Shown: one piece after another, positions 38,901 to 52,200 of the stretch
Layout of the letters: every line of letters begins with the position of its first letter
Position numbering within the stretch: the first letter of the stretch is position 1
Source of the DNA: Isoetes taiwanensis
Taxonomy: Eukaryota; Streptophyta; Lycopodiopsida; Isoetales; Isoetaceae
DNA: 64,000 nucleotides
Assembly (NCBI GenBank): GCA_021234155.1
Contig: JAJEKV010000018.1
Location: 18,761,423 to 18,825,422, forward strand
Direction: 5' to 3'
The notes under the pieces: model-generated
The model's database searches: none
Seen by the model: the letters and a program-made list of their open reading frames with translations, nothing else
Told to the model about the DNA's origin: nothing
Made by a program: the position numbers and the translations under genes

Positions 38901-41900
38901 ATTTTTGAAAATTGGGCTGTGTGTGCTGGAGATGGATTAGGAATCAGGTGGCAAAAAATCAGAATTTATTTTCGTACAATGCATTAATTGCGAATTTATG
39001 AATGTCTTGCCAACAAAAGCCCCAGAGCTTCTACTTGCCACATCGGGGAGGAGGACAGGCCCAAACTCGCTCCGTCGGTTCCCCTTGCTCCGTATTCACA
39101 TTTTGCGGCTTCGGCCAGGTCCCAAGTGCAACATGACCAAGTCACTCGGCCCCCAAAGCGCAAACCCTTCTAGAACACGGCAACCCACGGGGTTTTACGT
39201 TTTTGGAGGCCCTCTCCTTGTCGGATTCGGGGCGGGACCTTGCTTGCCCGTGACTTGGCGTGGAGTGGGGGTGTTGGCTTGACCACGGACCCTAAAATCC
39301 CGGTGCTTGCCCCGAATTTCCTCTCCCCAAGGCCACGGGGCCGGACGGGCGACCTCCTCTCCGGAATCGCGATTTGGCTCTCGCCAATGGACTCGAGCGT
39401 CGACATTGCCACAGGGACCAAGTTAAAGTGGCAGAAGACCACCCGACCTCAAGAAGCGCCAAAGTAGCTCACTTCCATCACACTTTCGTAGTCGATTGGC
39501 CTAGGATGTGGATGCGGGATCTTGTCGTGGAGGCGTGAGTGTTTCTTTCTTTTGCAAAACCGACCTTGTAACTTGCTCCCTAGGGTAATTTCGCCATTAG
39601 GACGATTTGGCGGGGGTCGATTTGCCATTAGGAGCCTCCCGGTGCGAACGACAAGACAATGCGGTTTCTACAAAGCCGACCTCGGGGGATGCCTAGCGGT
39701 TTGACAAGTTCTCGGGACCCGATCACGGAATCTTTTGGGCCTTCGAAGAGGGGCCTGAGCGGAGGATCAGCGGTGGGATAGGGAACCAGGGCTCGGGAGG
39801 GTGGTCATTAGCGTGACCCAGGAGGCTTGGCTGCCGGGAAAGGGTTGCCTCGGGAACTTTTGGATCCGCCTCTTGGGGTCGGACTCTCCCCTCTTGTGAG
39901 GGATCCTGCAAGGTCTGGCCTCGTTTGACTTGGGGAAGGGTGCCGGCTCGGTTGCCACCAGCGGGCTGCCCGACCCGTTCTAATGCTAACCCTTTGACCT
40001 AGACCTTCTCCGAAAATTTGAAAATTGGGTTGTGTCTTTGGAGATGGATTAGGAATCGGCTGGCAAAAATCAGAATTTATTTTCGTACAATGCATTAATT
40101 GCGAATTTATGAATGTCTTGCCCTTTGCAAAAGCGCCCCGACTTCTACTTGCCACATCGGGAGGAGGACAGGCCCAAACTCGCTCCGTCGGTTCCCCTTG
40201 CTCCGTATTCGCTGCGGCTTCTAGGCCAGGTCCCAAGTGCAGCAGGACCAAGTCTCGGCCCCCCAAAGCGCCAAACCCTTCTAGAACACGGCAGCCCACG
40301 GGGTTTACGTTTTGGAGGCCCTCTCCTTGTCGGTCCAGTGGGGACCTTGGCCGCGTGACTTGGCGTGGAGTGGGGGTGTTGGCCTTGGAAACCACGGACC
40401 CTAAAATCCCGGGATTTGCTTGCCCGAATTTCCTCTCCCCAAGGCCACAGGGGCGGCCGAGGCGACCTCCCTCTCCGGAATCGCGATTTGGCTCTGCCAA
40501 TGGACTCGAAGCGTCGACATTGCCTTGGGGACCAAGTTCGTGGCAGAAGACCACCCGACCTCCAAAAGCGCCAAAGTAGCTCACTTCCATCACACTCGTA
40601 GTCAATTGGCCTAGGATGTGGATGCGGGATCTTTGTCGTGGAGGCGTGAGTGTTTCTTTCTTTTGCAAAACCGACCTTGTAACTTGCTCCCTAGGGTAAT
40701 TTCGCCATTAGGACGATTTGGCAGGGTCGATTTGCCATTAGAACCTCCCGGTGCGAGCGACAAGACAACTGCGGTTTCTACAAAGGCCGACCTCGGGGCG
40801 CCCAGCGGTTTGACAAGTTCTCGGGACGATCACGGAATCTTTTGGGCCTTCGAAGAGGGGCCCCTGAGCGGAGGATCAGCGGTCGGATAGGGGAACCGGG
40901 CTCGGGAGGGTGGTCATTAAGCGTGCGCCCCGGGGGCGCTGCCGGGGAAGGGTTGCCTCGGGAACTTTTTTGGATCCGCCTCTTGGGGTCAGGACTCTCC
41001 CCTCTTGTGAGGGATCCTGCAAGGTCTGGCCTCGTTTGACTTGGGGAAGGGTGCGGCTCGGTTGCCACGCAGCGGGCTGCCCCGGCCGTTCTAATCTAAC
41101 CCTTTGACCTAGACCTTCTTAGAAAATTTGAAAATTGGGGCTGTGTCTTTGGAGATGGATTAGGAATCCGGTGGCAAAAAATCAGCAAATTTATTTTAAA
41201 GTACAATGCATTAATTGCGAATTTATGAATGTCTTGCCCTTTGCAAAAGCGCCCCAGACTTCTACTTGCCACGCCGGAGGAGGACGGGCCCAAACTCCGC
41301 TCGTCGGTTCCCCTTGCTCAGTAATCACGGCTGCGGCTTCTCGGCGGGTCCCAAGTGCAACATGCCAAGTCACCGGCCCCCAAAAGCGCCAAACCCTTCT
41401 AGAACACGGCAGCCCACGGGGTTTACGTTTTGGAGGCCCTCTCCTTGTCGGTCCGGTAGGGACTTGACTTGGCGTGGAGTGGGGGTGTTGGCCTTGAGAA
41501 ACCACGGACCCTAAAATCCCCTAATTTGCTTGCCCGAATTTCCTCTCCCCCAAGGCCACTAAACCACGGGCCGAGGCGACCTCCCCTCTCGGGAATGGCG
41601 ATTTGGCTCTGCCAATGGACTCGAAGCGTCGACATTGCCACGGGGACCAAGTTAGTGGTGGAAGACCACCCGACCTCAAGAAGCGCCAAAGTAGCTCACT
41701 TCCATCACACTCGTAGTCGATTGGCCTAGGATGTGGATGCGGGATCTTTGTCGTGGGGCGTGAGTGTTTCTTTCTTTTGCAAAACCGACCTTGTAACTTG
41801 CTCCCTAGGGTAATTTCGCCATTCAGGGACGATTTGGCGGGGTCGATTTGCCATTCAGGAGCCTCCCGGTGCGAGCGACAAGACAATCTGCGGTTTCTAC

Positions 41901-42654
41901 AAGGCCGACCTCGGGGCGCCCAGCGGTTTGACAAGTTCTCGGGGCCGATCTGGAATCTTTTGGGCCTTCGAAGAGGGGCCCTGAGCGCGGAGGATCAGCG
42001 GTCGGATAGGGAACCGGGGCTCGGGAGGGTGGTCATTAGCGTGCGGCCCGGCTGCGGGGAAGGGTTGCCTCGGGAACTTTTTGGATCAGCCTCTTGGGGT
42101 CGGGACTCTCCCCTCTTGTGAGGATCCTGCAAGGTCGGCCTCGTTTGACTTGGGGAAGGGTGCGGCTCGGTTGCCACCGCAGCGGGCTGCCCGGCCGTTC
42201 TAATGCTAACCCTTTGACCTAGACCTTCTCGAAAATTTCGAAAATTGGGTTGTGTCTTTGGAGATGGATTAGGAATCGGTGGCAAAAATCAGAATTTATT
42301 TTTGGTACAATGCATTAATTGCGAATTTATGAATGTCTTGCCCTTTGCAAAGCCCCCCGACTTCTACTTGCCACATGGAGGAGGACAGGCCCAAACTCCG
42401 CTCCGTCGGTTCCCCTTGCTCCGTATTCACCGGCTGCGGCTTCCGGCCAGGTCCCAAGTGCAACAGACCAAGTCTACGGCCCCAAAGCGCAAACCCTTCT
42501 AGAACACGGCAACCCACGGGGTTTTACGTTTTGGAGGCCCTCTCCTGTCGGTCGGGTGGGACCTTTGCCCGTGACTTGCGTGGAGGGGGGGGTGTTGGCC
42601 TTGAGCCCGGACCCTAAAATCCCGGTTTGCTTGCCCGAATTTTCCTCTCCCCCA

Positions 42655-42925
42655 AGGCCAGGGGCTCACTTCCATCACCACCGTAGTCGATTGGCCTAGG
42701 ATGTGGATCCGAGCGTGGGCGACCTCCCCTCCTCGGACCCGATTTCGGCGATTTGGCTGCGAGCGACCAAGCCAATGGACTCGGTTTGACAAGTTCTCTG
42801 GAAACGTCGAACATTGCCACAGGGGGGACCAAGTTCGGGGACCCTAAAATCCCGGGCTGCTTGCCCCGGGTATTCCCTCTCCCAAGGCCGGGGCCGGACA
42901 GGGCCGCGGCCAATGGACCACCCGA
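42655..42925. repeat. Interleaved tract, two array phases mixed
   Basis: After CCCCAAGGCCAGGGG (offset 330) the sequence jumps to CTCACTTCCATCAC (offset 490). It then alternates between offsets 350-450 (GGGCGACCTCCCCTC, CCAATGGACTCG) and offsets 640-700 (GCGAGCGACCAAG, GGTTTGACAAGTTCTC). The box GGACCCTAAAATCCCGG then appears a second time. The enclosing monomer is 1,265 bp, about 150 bp too long. Confidence 0.75.
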
Positions 42926-45900
42926 CCTCAAGAAGCGCCAAAGTAGCTCACTTCCATCACTTTCGTAGTCGATTGGCCTAGGATGTGGATGCGGGATCTT
43001 TGTCGTGGAGGCGTGAGTGTTTCTTTCTTTTGCAAAACCGACCTTGTAACTTGCTCCCTAGGGTAATTTCGCCATTAGGACGATTTGGCGGTCGATTTGC
43101 CATTAGGAACCTCCCCAGGTGCCCCGACGAAAACAACTTGCGGTTTCTACAAAGTGAGCCTCGGGGCGCCCAGCGGTTTGACAAGTTCTCGGGACCCGAT
43201 CACGGAATCTTTTGGGCCTTCCGAAGGGGCCCCTGAGCGGAGGATCCAGCGGTGGGATAGGGGGCAGGGCTCGGGAGGGGTGGTCATTAAGCGTGCACCC
43301 GGGGGCGTTTGCGGGGAAGGGGTTGCCTGGGGAACTTTTTTGGATCCGCCTCTTGGGGTCGGGGGGACTCTCCCCTCTTGTGAGGGATCCTGCCAAGGTC
43401 CTGGCCTCGTTTGACTTGGGGAAGGGGTGCGGCTCGGTTGCCACCAGCGGGCTGCCGGCCGATTCTAATGCTAACCCTTTGACCTAGACCTTCTCAGAAA
43501 ATTTCAAAAATTGGGCTGTGTCTTTGGAGATGGATTAGGAATCAGTGGCAAAAATCAGAATTTATTTTTCGTACAATGCATTATTGCGAATTTATGAATG
43601 TCTTGCCCTTTGCAAAAGCCCCAGACTTCTACTTGCCACATGGGAGGAGGACAGGCCCAAACTCCGCTCCGTCGGTTCCCTTGCTCCGTAATCTCGGCTG
43701 CGGCTTCTCGGCCAGGTCCCAAGTGCAACTTGGACCAAGTCTACGGCCCCCAAAGCGCCAAACCCTTCTAGAACACGGCAGCCCACGGGGGTTTCGTTTT
43801 GGAGGCCCTCTCCTTGTCGGTTGGGCGGGACCTTGCGCGTGACTTGGCGTGGAGTGGGGGTGTTGGCCTTGAGCGCGGACCCTAAAATCCCGGCTGCTTG
43901 CCCCGAATTTCCTCTCCCCAAGGCCACAGGGGCCGGGATGGGCGACCTCCCCTCTCGGAATCGCGATTTGGCTCTGCCAATGGACTCGAAACGTCGACAT
44001 TGCCACGGGGACCAAGTTCGTGGCCAGGAAGACCACCCGACCTCAAGAAGCCAAAGTAGCTCACTTCCATCACACTTTCGTAGTCAATTGGCCTAGGATG
44101 TGGATGCGGGATCTTTGTCGTGGGGCGTGAGTGTTTCTTTCTTTTGCAAAAACCGACCTTGTAACTTGCTCCCTAGGGTAATTTTCGCCATTCGGGACGA
44201 TTTGGGGGGTCGATTTGCCATTAAGACCTCCGGTGCGAGCGACAAGACAATGCGGTTTCTACTGGTAGGCCTCGGGGATGCCCTAGCGGTTTGACAAGTT
44301 CTCGGACCCGATCACGGAATCTTTTGGGCCTTCGAAGAGGGGCCTGAGCGGAGGATCAGCGGTGGGATAGGGGCAGGGCTCGGGAGGGTGGTCATTAGCG
44401 TCGCGCCCGGGAGGCGCTGCGGGGAAGGGTTGCCTCGGGGAACTTTTTGGATCCGCCTTTTGGGGTGGGACTCTCCCCTCTTGTGAGGGATCCCTGCAAG
44501 GTCACGGCCTCGTTTGACTTGGGGAAGGGTGCGGCTCGGTTGCCTACAGCGGGCTGCCCGGCCGTTCTAATGCTAACCCTTTGACCTAGACCTTCTCCGA
44601 AATTTGAAAATTGGGGAACGTGTCTTTGGAGATGGATTAGGAATCTAGGTGGCAAAAAAATCAGAATTTATTTTAGGTACAATGCATTAATTGCGAATTT
44701 ATGAATGTCTTGCCCTTTGCAAAAGCCCCGACTTCTACTTGCCACATCGGAGGAGGACAGGCCCAAACTCTGCTCCGTCGGTTCCCCTTGCTCCGTATTC
44801 TCCGAACTGCGGCTTTCGGCCCGAGGTCCCAAGTGCCTTGAGACCAAGTCGGGGACCGGACCCCCCCAAAAGCATAAACCCTTCTAGAACACGGCAGCCC
44901 ACCGGGGTTTCACGTTTTGGAGGCCCCTCTCCTTGTCGGTCATTCGGGGGCGGGACCTTGCGCCCGTGACTTGGCGTGGAGTGGGGGTGTTGGCCTTGAA
45001 CCACGGACCCTAAAATCCCCAGGAAGGTTGCTTGCCACGAATTTCCTCTCCCCAAGGCCACGGGGGCGGGCCAGGCGACCTCCCTCTCAGGAATCGCGAT
45101 TTGGCTCTGCCAATGGACTCGAAGCGTCGACATTGCCACAGGGGACCAAGTTCCGTGGCGAAGACCACCCGACCTCAAAGCGCCAAAGTAGCTCACTTCC
45201 ATCACACTCGTAGTCGATTGGCCTAGGATGTGGATGCGGGATCTTGTCGTGGGGCGTGAGTGTTTCTTTCTTTTTGCAAAACCGACCTTGTAACTTGCTC
45301 CCTAGGGTAATTTCGCCATTCAGGACGATTTGGCGGGGTCGATTTGCCATTCGGGAGCCTCCCGGTGCGAGCGACAAAGACAACTGCGGTTTCTACAAGG
45401 TAGACCTCGGGGCGCCCAGCGGTTTGACAAGTTCTCGGGACCGATCACGGAATCTTTTGGGCCTTCGAAAGGGCCCCTGAGCGGAGGATCAGCGGTGGGA
45501 TAGGGGAACAGGGCTCGGGAGGGTGGTCATTAGCGTGACCCGGGGGCGCTGCCGGGAAGTCTTTTGCCTCGGGAACTTTTGGATCCGCCTCTTGGGGTCA
45601 GGACTCTCCCCTCTTGTGAGGGATCCTGCAAGGTCACGGCCTCGTTTGACTTGGGGAAGGGTGCCGGCTCGGTTGCACTGCAGCGGGCTGCCCGACGTTC
45701 TAATCTAACCCTTTGACCTAGACCTTCTCGAAAATTTGAAAAAAATTGGAACGTGTCTTTGGAGATGGATTAGGAATCAGTGGCAAAAAAATCAGAATTT
45801 ATTTTCGTACAATGCATTAATTGCGAATTTATGAATGTCTTGCCCTTTGCAAAGCGCCCCGACTTCTACTTGCCACATCGGAGGGAGGACGGGCCCAAAC

Positions 45901-46159
45901 TCCGCTCCGTCGGTTCCCCTTGCTCCGTATTCTCGGCTGCGGCTTCGGCCAAGTCCCAAGTGCAACAGACCAAGTCTCGGCCCCCAAAGCGCAAACCCTT
46001 CTAGAACACGGCAGCCCACGGGGTTTCACGTTTTGGAGGCCCTCTCCTTGTCGGGATAGGGACCTTGCTTGTAGTGACTTGACGTGGAGTGGGGGTGTTG
46101 GCCTTGAACCTGCGGACCCTAAAATCCCGTGGCTGCTTGCCCGAATTTCCTCTCCCAAG

Positions 46160-49100
46160 GCCGTGGCGGGGCCGGGGAGGTTGACCTCCCCTCTCGGGAA
46201 TCGCGATTCAAAATGGCTCTGCCAATGGACTCAAAGCGTCGACATTGCCACAGGGGACCAAGTTGAAAATTGGTGGCGAAGACCACCCGACCTCAAAAGC
46301 CAAAGTAGCTCACTTCCATCAAACTCGTAGTCAATTGGCCTAGGATGTGGATGCGGGATATTGTCGTGGGCGTGAGTTTTCTTTCTTTTACCAAAACCGA
46401 CCTTGTAACTTGCTCCCTAGGGTAATTTCGCCATTCGGACGATTTGGCGGTCGATTTGCCATTCGGGCCTCCCGGTGCGAGCGACAAAACAACTGCGGTT
46501 TCTACAAGGCCAAACCTCGGGGCGCCCAGCGGTTTGACAAGTTCTCGGGACCAATGACTGGAATCTTTTGGGCCTTCAACAGGGAAGCGGAGGATCAGCG
46601 GTGGGATAGTCAAAAATACCAGGGTGGTCATTGACACATAGCCCAGGAGGCGCAATGGGAAGCTGCCTCGGGAACTTTTTGGCGAGGCCTCTTGGGGACG
46701 GTGGGACTCTCCCCTCTTGTGCGGGATCCTCACAGGTCTGGCCTCGTTTGACTTGGGGAAGGGTGGGGTGGTTGCCGTAGCGGGCTGCCATACCCTTCTA
46801 TCTTAACCCTTTGACCTAGACCTTCTCGAAAATTCTTACCATGGTGTCTTTGGAGATGGATTAGGAATTGTGGCAAAAATCAGAATTTCCGCGAGCACAA
46901 TGCATTAGAGAGAATTTATGAATGTCTTGCCAACATGAGCATACTTGGGCCGGAGGAACAGGCCCAAACTCGCCGTCGAGTTCCCTTGAATTCCGGCTTG
47001 CGGTTTCCGGGCGGTTCAAAGAGACCATAATCAAATACCAAGCGCAAACCCTTCTAGAACAATGCAAGGGGTTAACGTTTGTGTGTTCATTAGAGAATCC
47101 GTAGGGACCTGCCTAGACTTGGCGTGGAGTGGGGGTGTTTGCCTTGTACGGACCTTAAAATGTTGAGCTTAGCTAATTTCCTCTCCCCAAGGCCATGGGG
47201 TTGAGGAACCTCCCAAGCCTAATATCATTGATGCTCTGCCAATGGACCTATGTTCTTGCCACGGGGACCAAGTTCAAGGAAAACCAACACCTCAAACAAT
47301 AGCTCACTTCCATCACACTCTCGTAGTCAATTCTAGGATGTGGATGCGGGATAATGTCGTGGGCGTGAGTGCCTTTGTTTTGCAAAACCGACCTTGTAAC
47401 TTGCTCCCTAGGGTAATTTTACCATTAGCGATTTGTGCTCGATTTGCCATTAGACCTCATGCGGACACGACAAGACATATTGCGGTTTCTGCGGCCCAAC
47501 TTCATAAGCGGTTTGACAAGTTCCAACATACTTTCTTTTTGGGCCTTTAAAAGCGGAGGATCTAAGGTGGGATATTTCCATTAAAACCCTACTTTTCCAT
47601 AGGTGGTCATTTAATGTAAAAAACCCAGGGGGTCGAGGGACCGTAGCGCTTTTGGATCCCGCCTCTTGGGGTCCGGACTCTCCTCTTGTGAGGATTCCAT
47701 CTCACAGAGCTCGTTTACTTGGGAATTATCTCATTGTTTTTTATCCTTAGGGCTATCACATATTCTAATGCTAACCCTTTGACCTAGACCTTCTCGATTT
47801 TATGCAAAAGCAAATTATCTGTGTATGGAGATGGATTACTATGCTATGCTCTCTATGAATTTATTTTTCTACAATGCATTAATTGCGAATTTATGAATGT
47901 CTTGCCATCTATGGGTATCTTCTACTTGCCAATTTTAAGATATCAAACTCGCTCTAAAGTTAACAATTCCGTAAGCCAAATGTTAGCAACAACGGCCAAG
48001 GTCCCAAGTACATGCAAAGGACCAAGTCGAAATTATAGAAACCAAAAAAGTGACAAAAACCCACGGGGTTTCCATTTTGGAGGCCCTCTTCAGTGTCTGA
48101 TTTTAGGGACCTTCTCAATCCACTTGGCGTGGAGTGGGGTGTTGGCAAATGCATGTCCCGGACCCTAAAATCCCGAGGGCTGCTTGCCGAATTTCCCTCT
48201 CCCAAAGATTTGGGGGCCATGTTTTCAGGCGACCTCCCTCTCGTTGGGTAGCGATTTGGCTCGCCAATGGACAAGGAGCGTCGACATTGCCATGGGGACC
48301 AAGTTCGTGGTCAAAATTACCCCTCAAGTAAGCCAAAGTAGCTCACTTCCATCACATGGTAGTCAATTGGCCCTAGGATGTGGATGCGGGATTGTCGTGG
48401 AGGCGTGAGTGTTTTCTTTCTTTTGCAAAACCCGACCTTGTAACTTGCTTGAAGGGTAATTTTCAGCCATTAGGACGATTTGGCTAATATGTCCATTTGC
48501 CTCCAAATGCCCGAGCGACAAGACAACTGCGGTTTCTACAAGGCCGACCTTAATTATGAGGTTTGACAAGTTCTCGGACCCGATCTGGAATCTTTTGGGC
48601 CTTCGAAGAGGGCCCTGAGCGGAGGATCAGCGGTGGGATAGGGGGCAGGGCTCGGGATTTGGTCATTAAAATGCGGCCAAGGCTATTGCCTGCCGGGGAA
48701 AAGCTAGCCTCGGGAACTTTTTGGATCCCGCCTCTTGGGGTCGGACTCCTTTTCTTGTGAGGGATCCTTCCTTGTCATGGCCTCGTTTTGCAGGGGAATC
48801 AACTCCTCGGTTGCCAAAGCGGGCTGCCCAGAGCCGTTCTTGTTAACCCTTTGACCAAGACCTTCTCAAAATTTCGAAAATTGGGCCAGCCTGGAGATGG
48901 ATTAGGAATCAGGTGGCAAAAACCAGAATTTACCTGTACAATGCATTAGAATTTATGAATGTCTTGCCCTTTCTTGCCCCCGACTTCTACTTGCCAAGCT
49001 CGGAGGAGGACAGGCCCAAACTCGCTCCGTCAGTTCCCCTTGCTCCGTAATCCTGCGCTTCTGGAGTCCCTTCCAACAGACCAGAGTCAGCCTTCCCCCA

Positions 49101-49257
49101 AAGCTTCCCTTCTAGAACACGGCAGCGGGGTTTCACGTTTTGGAGGCCCCCTCTTTCCCAAAATTGTCTTATTTTGTAAACCCTTTGTTTGGAGTGGGGT
49201 GTTGGCATGCGATATACAACTCGGACCCTAAATCCCCCAAATGCTTGCACCATTAAT
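46160..49257. repeat. Interleaved tract: array woven with the 33.2-35.9 kb insertion
   Basis: Short runs of satellite alternate with short runs from the insertion, and both keep their own order. Anchors (here / insertion) are: AGTCAAAAATACCA 46608 / 33649; GGTTCAAAGAGA 47013 / 33989; GTGTGTTCATTAGAGAAT 47081 / 34050; AAATGTTAGCAACAAC 47978 / 34858; and a run of over 30 bp ending CCCTTTGTTT at 49157-49190 / 35819-35852. Satellite landmarks at 46918, 47893 and 48955 are still present between them. The tract starts and ends at the monomer phase where the insertion sits. The likeliest cause is a consensus built from reads with and without the insertion. Confidence 0.9.
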
Positions 49258-52200
49258 TTCCTCTCCCCAAGGCCACAGGGGGCCGGCCAGGCGACCTCCC
49301 CCTCTCGGAATCGCGATTTGGCTCTGCCAATGGACTCGAAGCGTCGACATTGCCACGGGGACCAAGTTAAGCGTGGCGAAGACCACCCGACCTCAAGAAG
49401 CGCCAAAGTAGCTCACTTCCATCACACTCATAGTCAATTGGCCTAGGATGTGGATGCGGGATCTTGTCGTGGAGGCGTGAGTGTTTCTTTCTTTTGCAAA
49501 ACCGACCTTGTAACTTGCTCCCTAGGGTAATTTAAGCCATTCGGGACGATTTGGCGGCGGTCGATTTGCCATTCGGAACCTCCCGGTGCCCGCGACAAGA
49601 CAACTGCGGTTTTCTACAAAGGCCGACCTCGGGGCGCCCAGCGGTTTGACAAGTTCTCAGGACCCGTCTGGAATCTTTTGGGCCTTCGAAGAGGGCCCTG
49701 AGCGGAGGATCAGCGGTGGGATAGGGGCCGGGCTCAGGGAGGGTGGTCAAAGCGTCCGGCCCCGGGGAGGGCGCTGCCGGGGAAAGGGTTGCCTCGGGAA
49801 CTTTTGGATCCGCCTCTTGGGGTCGGGACTCTCCCCTCTTGTGAGGGATCCACTGCAAGGTCTGGCCTCGTTTGACTTGGGGAAGGGTGCGGCTCGGTTG
49901 CTACAGCGGGCTGCCGGCGGCCGTTCTAATGCTAACCCTTTGACCTAGACCTTCTCAGAAAATTCCGAAAAATTGGGCTGTGTCTTTGGAGATGGATTAG
50001 GAATCGGTGGCAAAAAAATCAGAATTTATTTTTCGTACAATGCATTAATTGCGAATTTATGAATGTCTTGCCCTTTGCAAAAGCCCCCGACTTCTACTTG
50101 CCACACCGGAGGAGGACAGGCCCAAACTCCGCTCCGTCGGTTCCCCTTGCTCCGTATTCTCATTTTGCGGCTTCGGCCGGTCCCAAGTGCAACAGACCAA
50201 GTCTCGGCCCCAAAGCGCCAAACCCTTCTAGAACACGGCAGCCCACGGGGTTTCGTTTTGGAGGCCCTCTCCTTGTCCGGTTCGGTAGGGACCTTGGCCC
50301 AGCGTGACTTGGCGTGGAGTGGGGGTGTTGGCGCGAGCCACGGACCCTAAAATCCCGTGGGGCTGCTTGCCCGAATTTCCTCTCCCCAAGGCCACAGGGG
50401 CCGGGACGGGCGACCTCCCCTCTCAGGGTCGCGATTTGGCTCGCCAATGGACTCGAGCGTCGACATTGCCACGGGGACCAAGTTCCGTGGCCAGGAAGAC
50501 CACCCGACCTCCAAGCGCCAAAGTAGCTCACTTCCATCACACTCGTAGTCAATTGGCCTAGGATGTGGATCGCGGGATCTTGTCGTGGAGCGTGAGTGTT
50601 TCTTTCTTTTTGCAAAACCGACCTTGTAACTTGCTCCCTAGGGTAATTTTCGCCATTAGGACGATTTGGCGGGGTCGATTTGCCATTCGAACCTCTTGGT
50701 GTGCGAGCGACAAGACAATGCGGTTTCTACAAGGTAGACCTCGGGGATGCCCAGCGGTTTGACAAGTTCTCGGGACCCGATCTGGAATCTTTTGGGCCTT
50801 CGAAGGGGCCCTGAGCGGAGGATCAGCGGTGGGATAGGGGCAGGGCTGGGAGGGTGGTCATTAAGCGTGCACCCAGGGGGGCGGCTGCCGGGGAAGAGGT
50901 TGCCTCGGGGAACTTTTGGATCCGCCTCTTGGGGTGGGACTCTCCCCTCTTGTGAGGGATCCACCGCAAGGTCGGCCTCGTTTGACTTGGGGAAGGGTGC
51001 GGCTCGGTTGCCCACAGCGGGCTGCCCGGCCGTTCTAATGCTAACCCTTTGACCTAGACCTTCTCAGAAATTTCCGAAAAATTGGGAACGTGTCTTTGGA
51101 GATGGATTAGGAATCTAGGCGGCAAAAAAATCAGAATTTATTTTAGTACAATGCATTAATTGCGAATTTATGAATGTCTTGCCCTTTGCAAAGCCCCGAC
51201 TTCTACTTGCCACATCGGAGGAGGAGGGACAGGCCCAAACTCGCTCCGTCAGTTCCCCTTGCTCCGTATGGGACCGGCTGCGGCTTCTAGGCGGGTCCCA
51301 AGTACCAGAGACCAAGTCACCTCCCCCCCAAAGCGCAAACCCTTCTAGAACACGGCAGCCCCACGGGGTTTCACGTTTTGGAGGCCCTCTCCTTGTCGGT
51401 CCGGTAGGGACCCTTGCAAAACCGTGACTTGGCGATGGAATGGGGGTGTTGGCCTTGAACCGCGGACCCTAAAATCCCCAGGAAGGCTGCTTGCCCGAAT
51501 TTCCTCTCCCCAAGGCCACGAGGGGCCGGGACGAGGCGACCTCCCCTCTCGGAATCGCGATTTGGCTCACGCCAATGGACTCGAAGCGTCGACATTGCCA
51601 TGGGGACCAAGTTCAGGTGGCGAAGACCACCCGACCTCCAAGAAGCCAAAGTAGCTCACTTCCATCACACTCATAGTCGATTGGCCTAGGATGTGGATGC
51701 GGGATCTTGTCGTGGAGGCGTGAGTGTTTCTTTCTTTTGCAAAACCGACCTTGTAACTTGCTCCCTAGGGTAATTTAGCCATTTGGGACGATTTGGCGGG
51801 GTCGATTTGCCATTAGGAGCCTCCCGGTGCCGAGCGACAAGACAATGCGGTTTCTACAAAGTAGACCTCGGGATGCCCCGCGGTTTGACAAGTTCTCGGG
51901 GCCGATCTGGAATCTTTTGGGCCTTCGAAGGGGCCCTGAGCGGAGGATCAGCGGTGGGATAGGGGAGCAGGGCTCGGGGAGGGTGGTCATTAGCGTCGCG
52001 ACCCAGGGGCTTATTTGCCGAGGAAGAAGGTTGCCTCGGGGAACTTTTTGGATCCCGCCTCTTGGGGTGGGACTCTCCCCTCTTGTGAGGGATCCTGCAA
52101 GGTCTGGCCTCGTTTGACTTGGGGAAGGGTGCGGCTCGGTTGCCACAGCGGGCTGCCCGACCGTTCTAATGCTAACCCTTTGACCCTAGACCTTCTCAGA

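Noticed and set aside
39808-40668. A 286-codon minus-strand open frame and many similar frames of 60-230 codons in the array
   Set aside because: Frames differ between neighbouring monomers, shift at every small indel, cross monomer boundaries and show no domain. Overlapping frames are open on both strands, as expected in GC-rich repeats.
46160-49257. A decayed second copy of the 33 kb insertion
   Set aside because: Decay would not place intact satellite runs, in register, between intact insertion runs.
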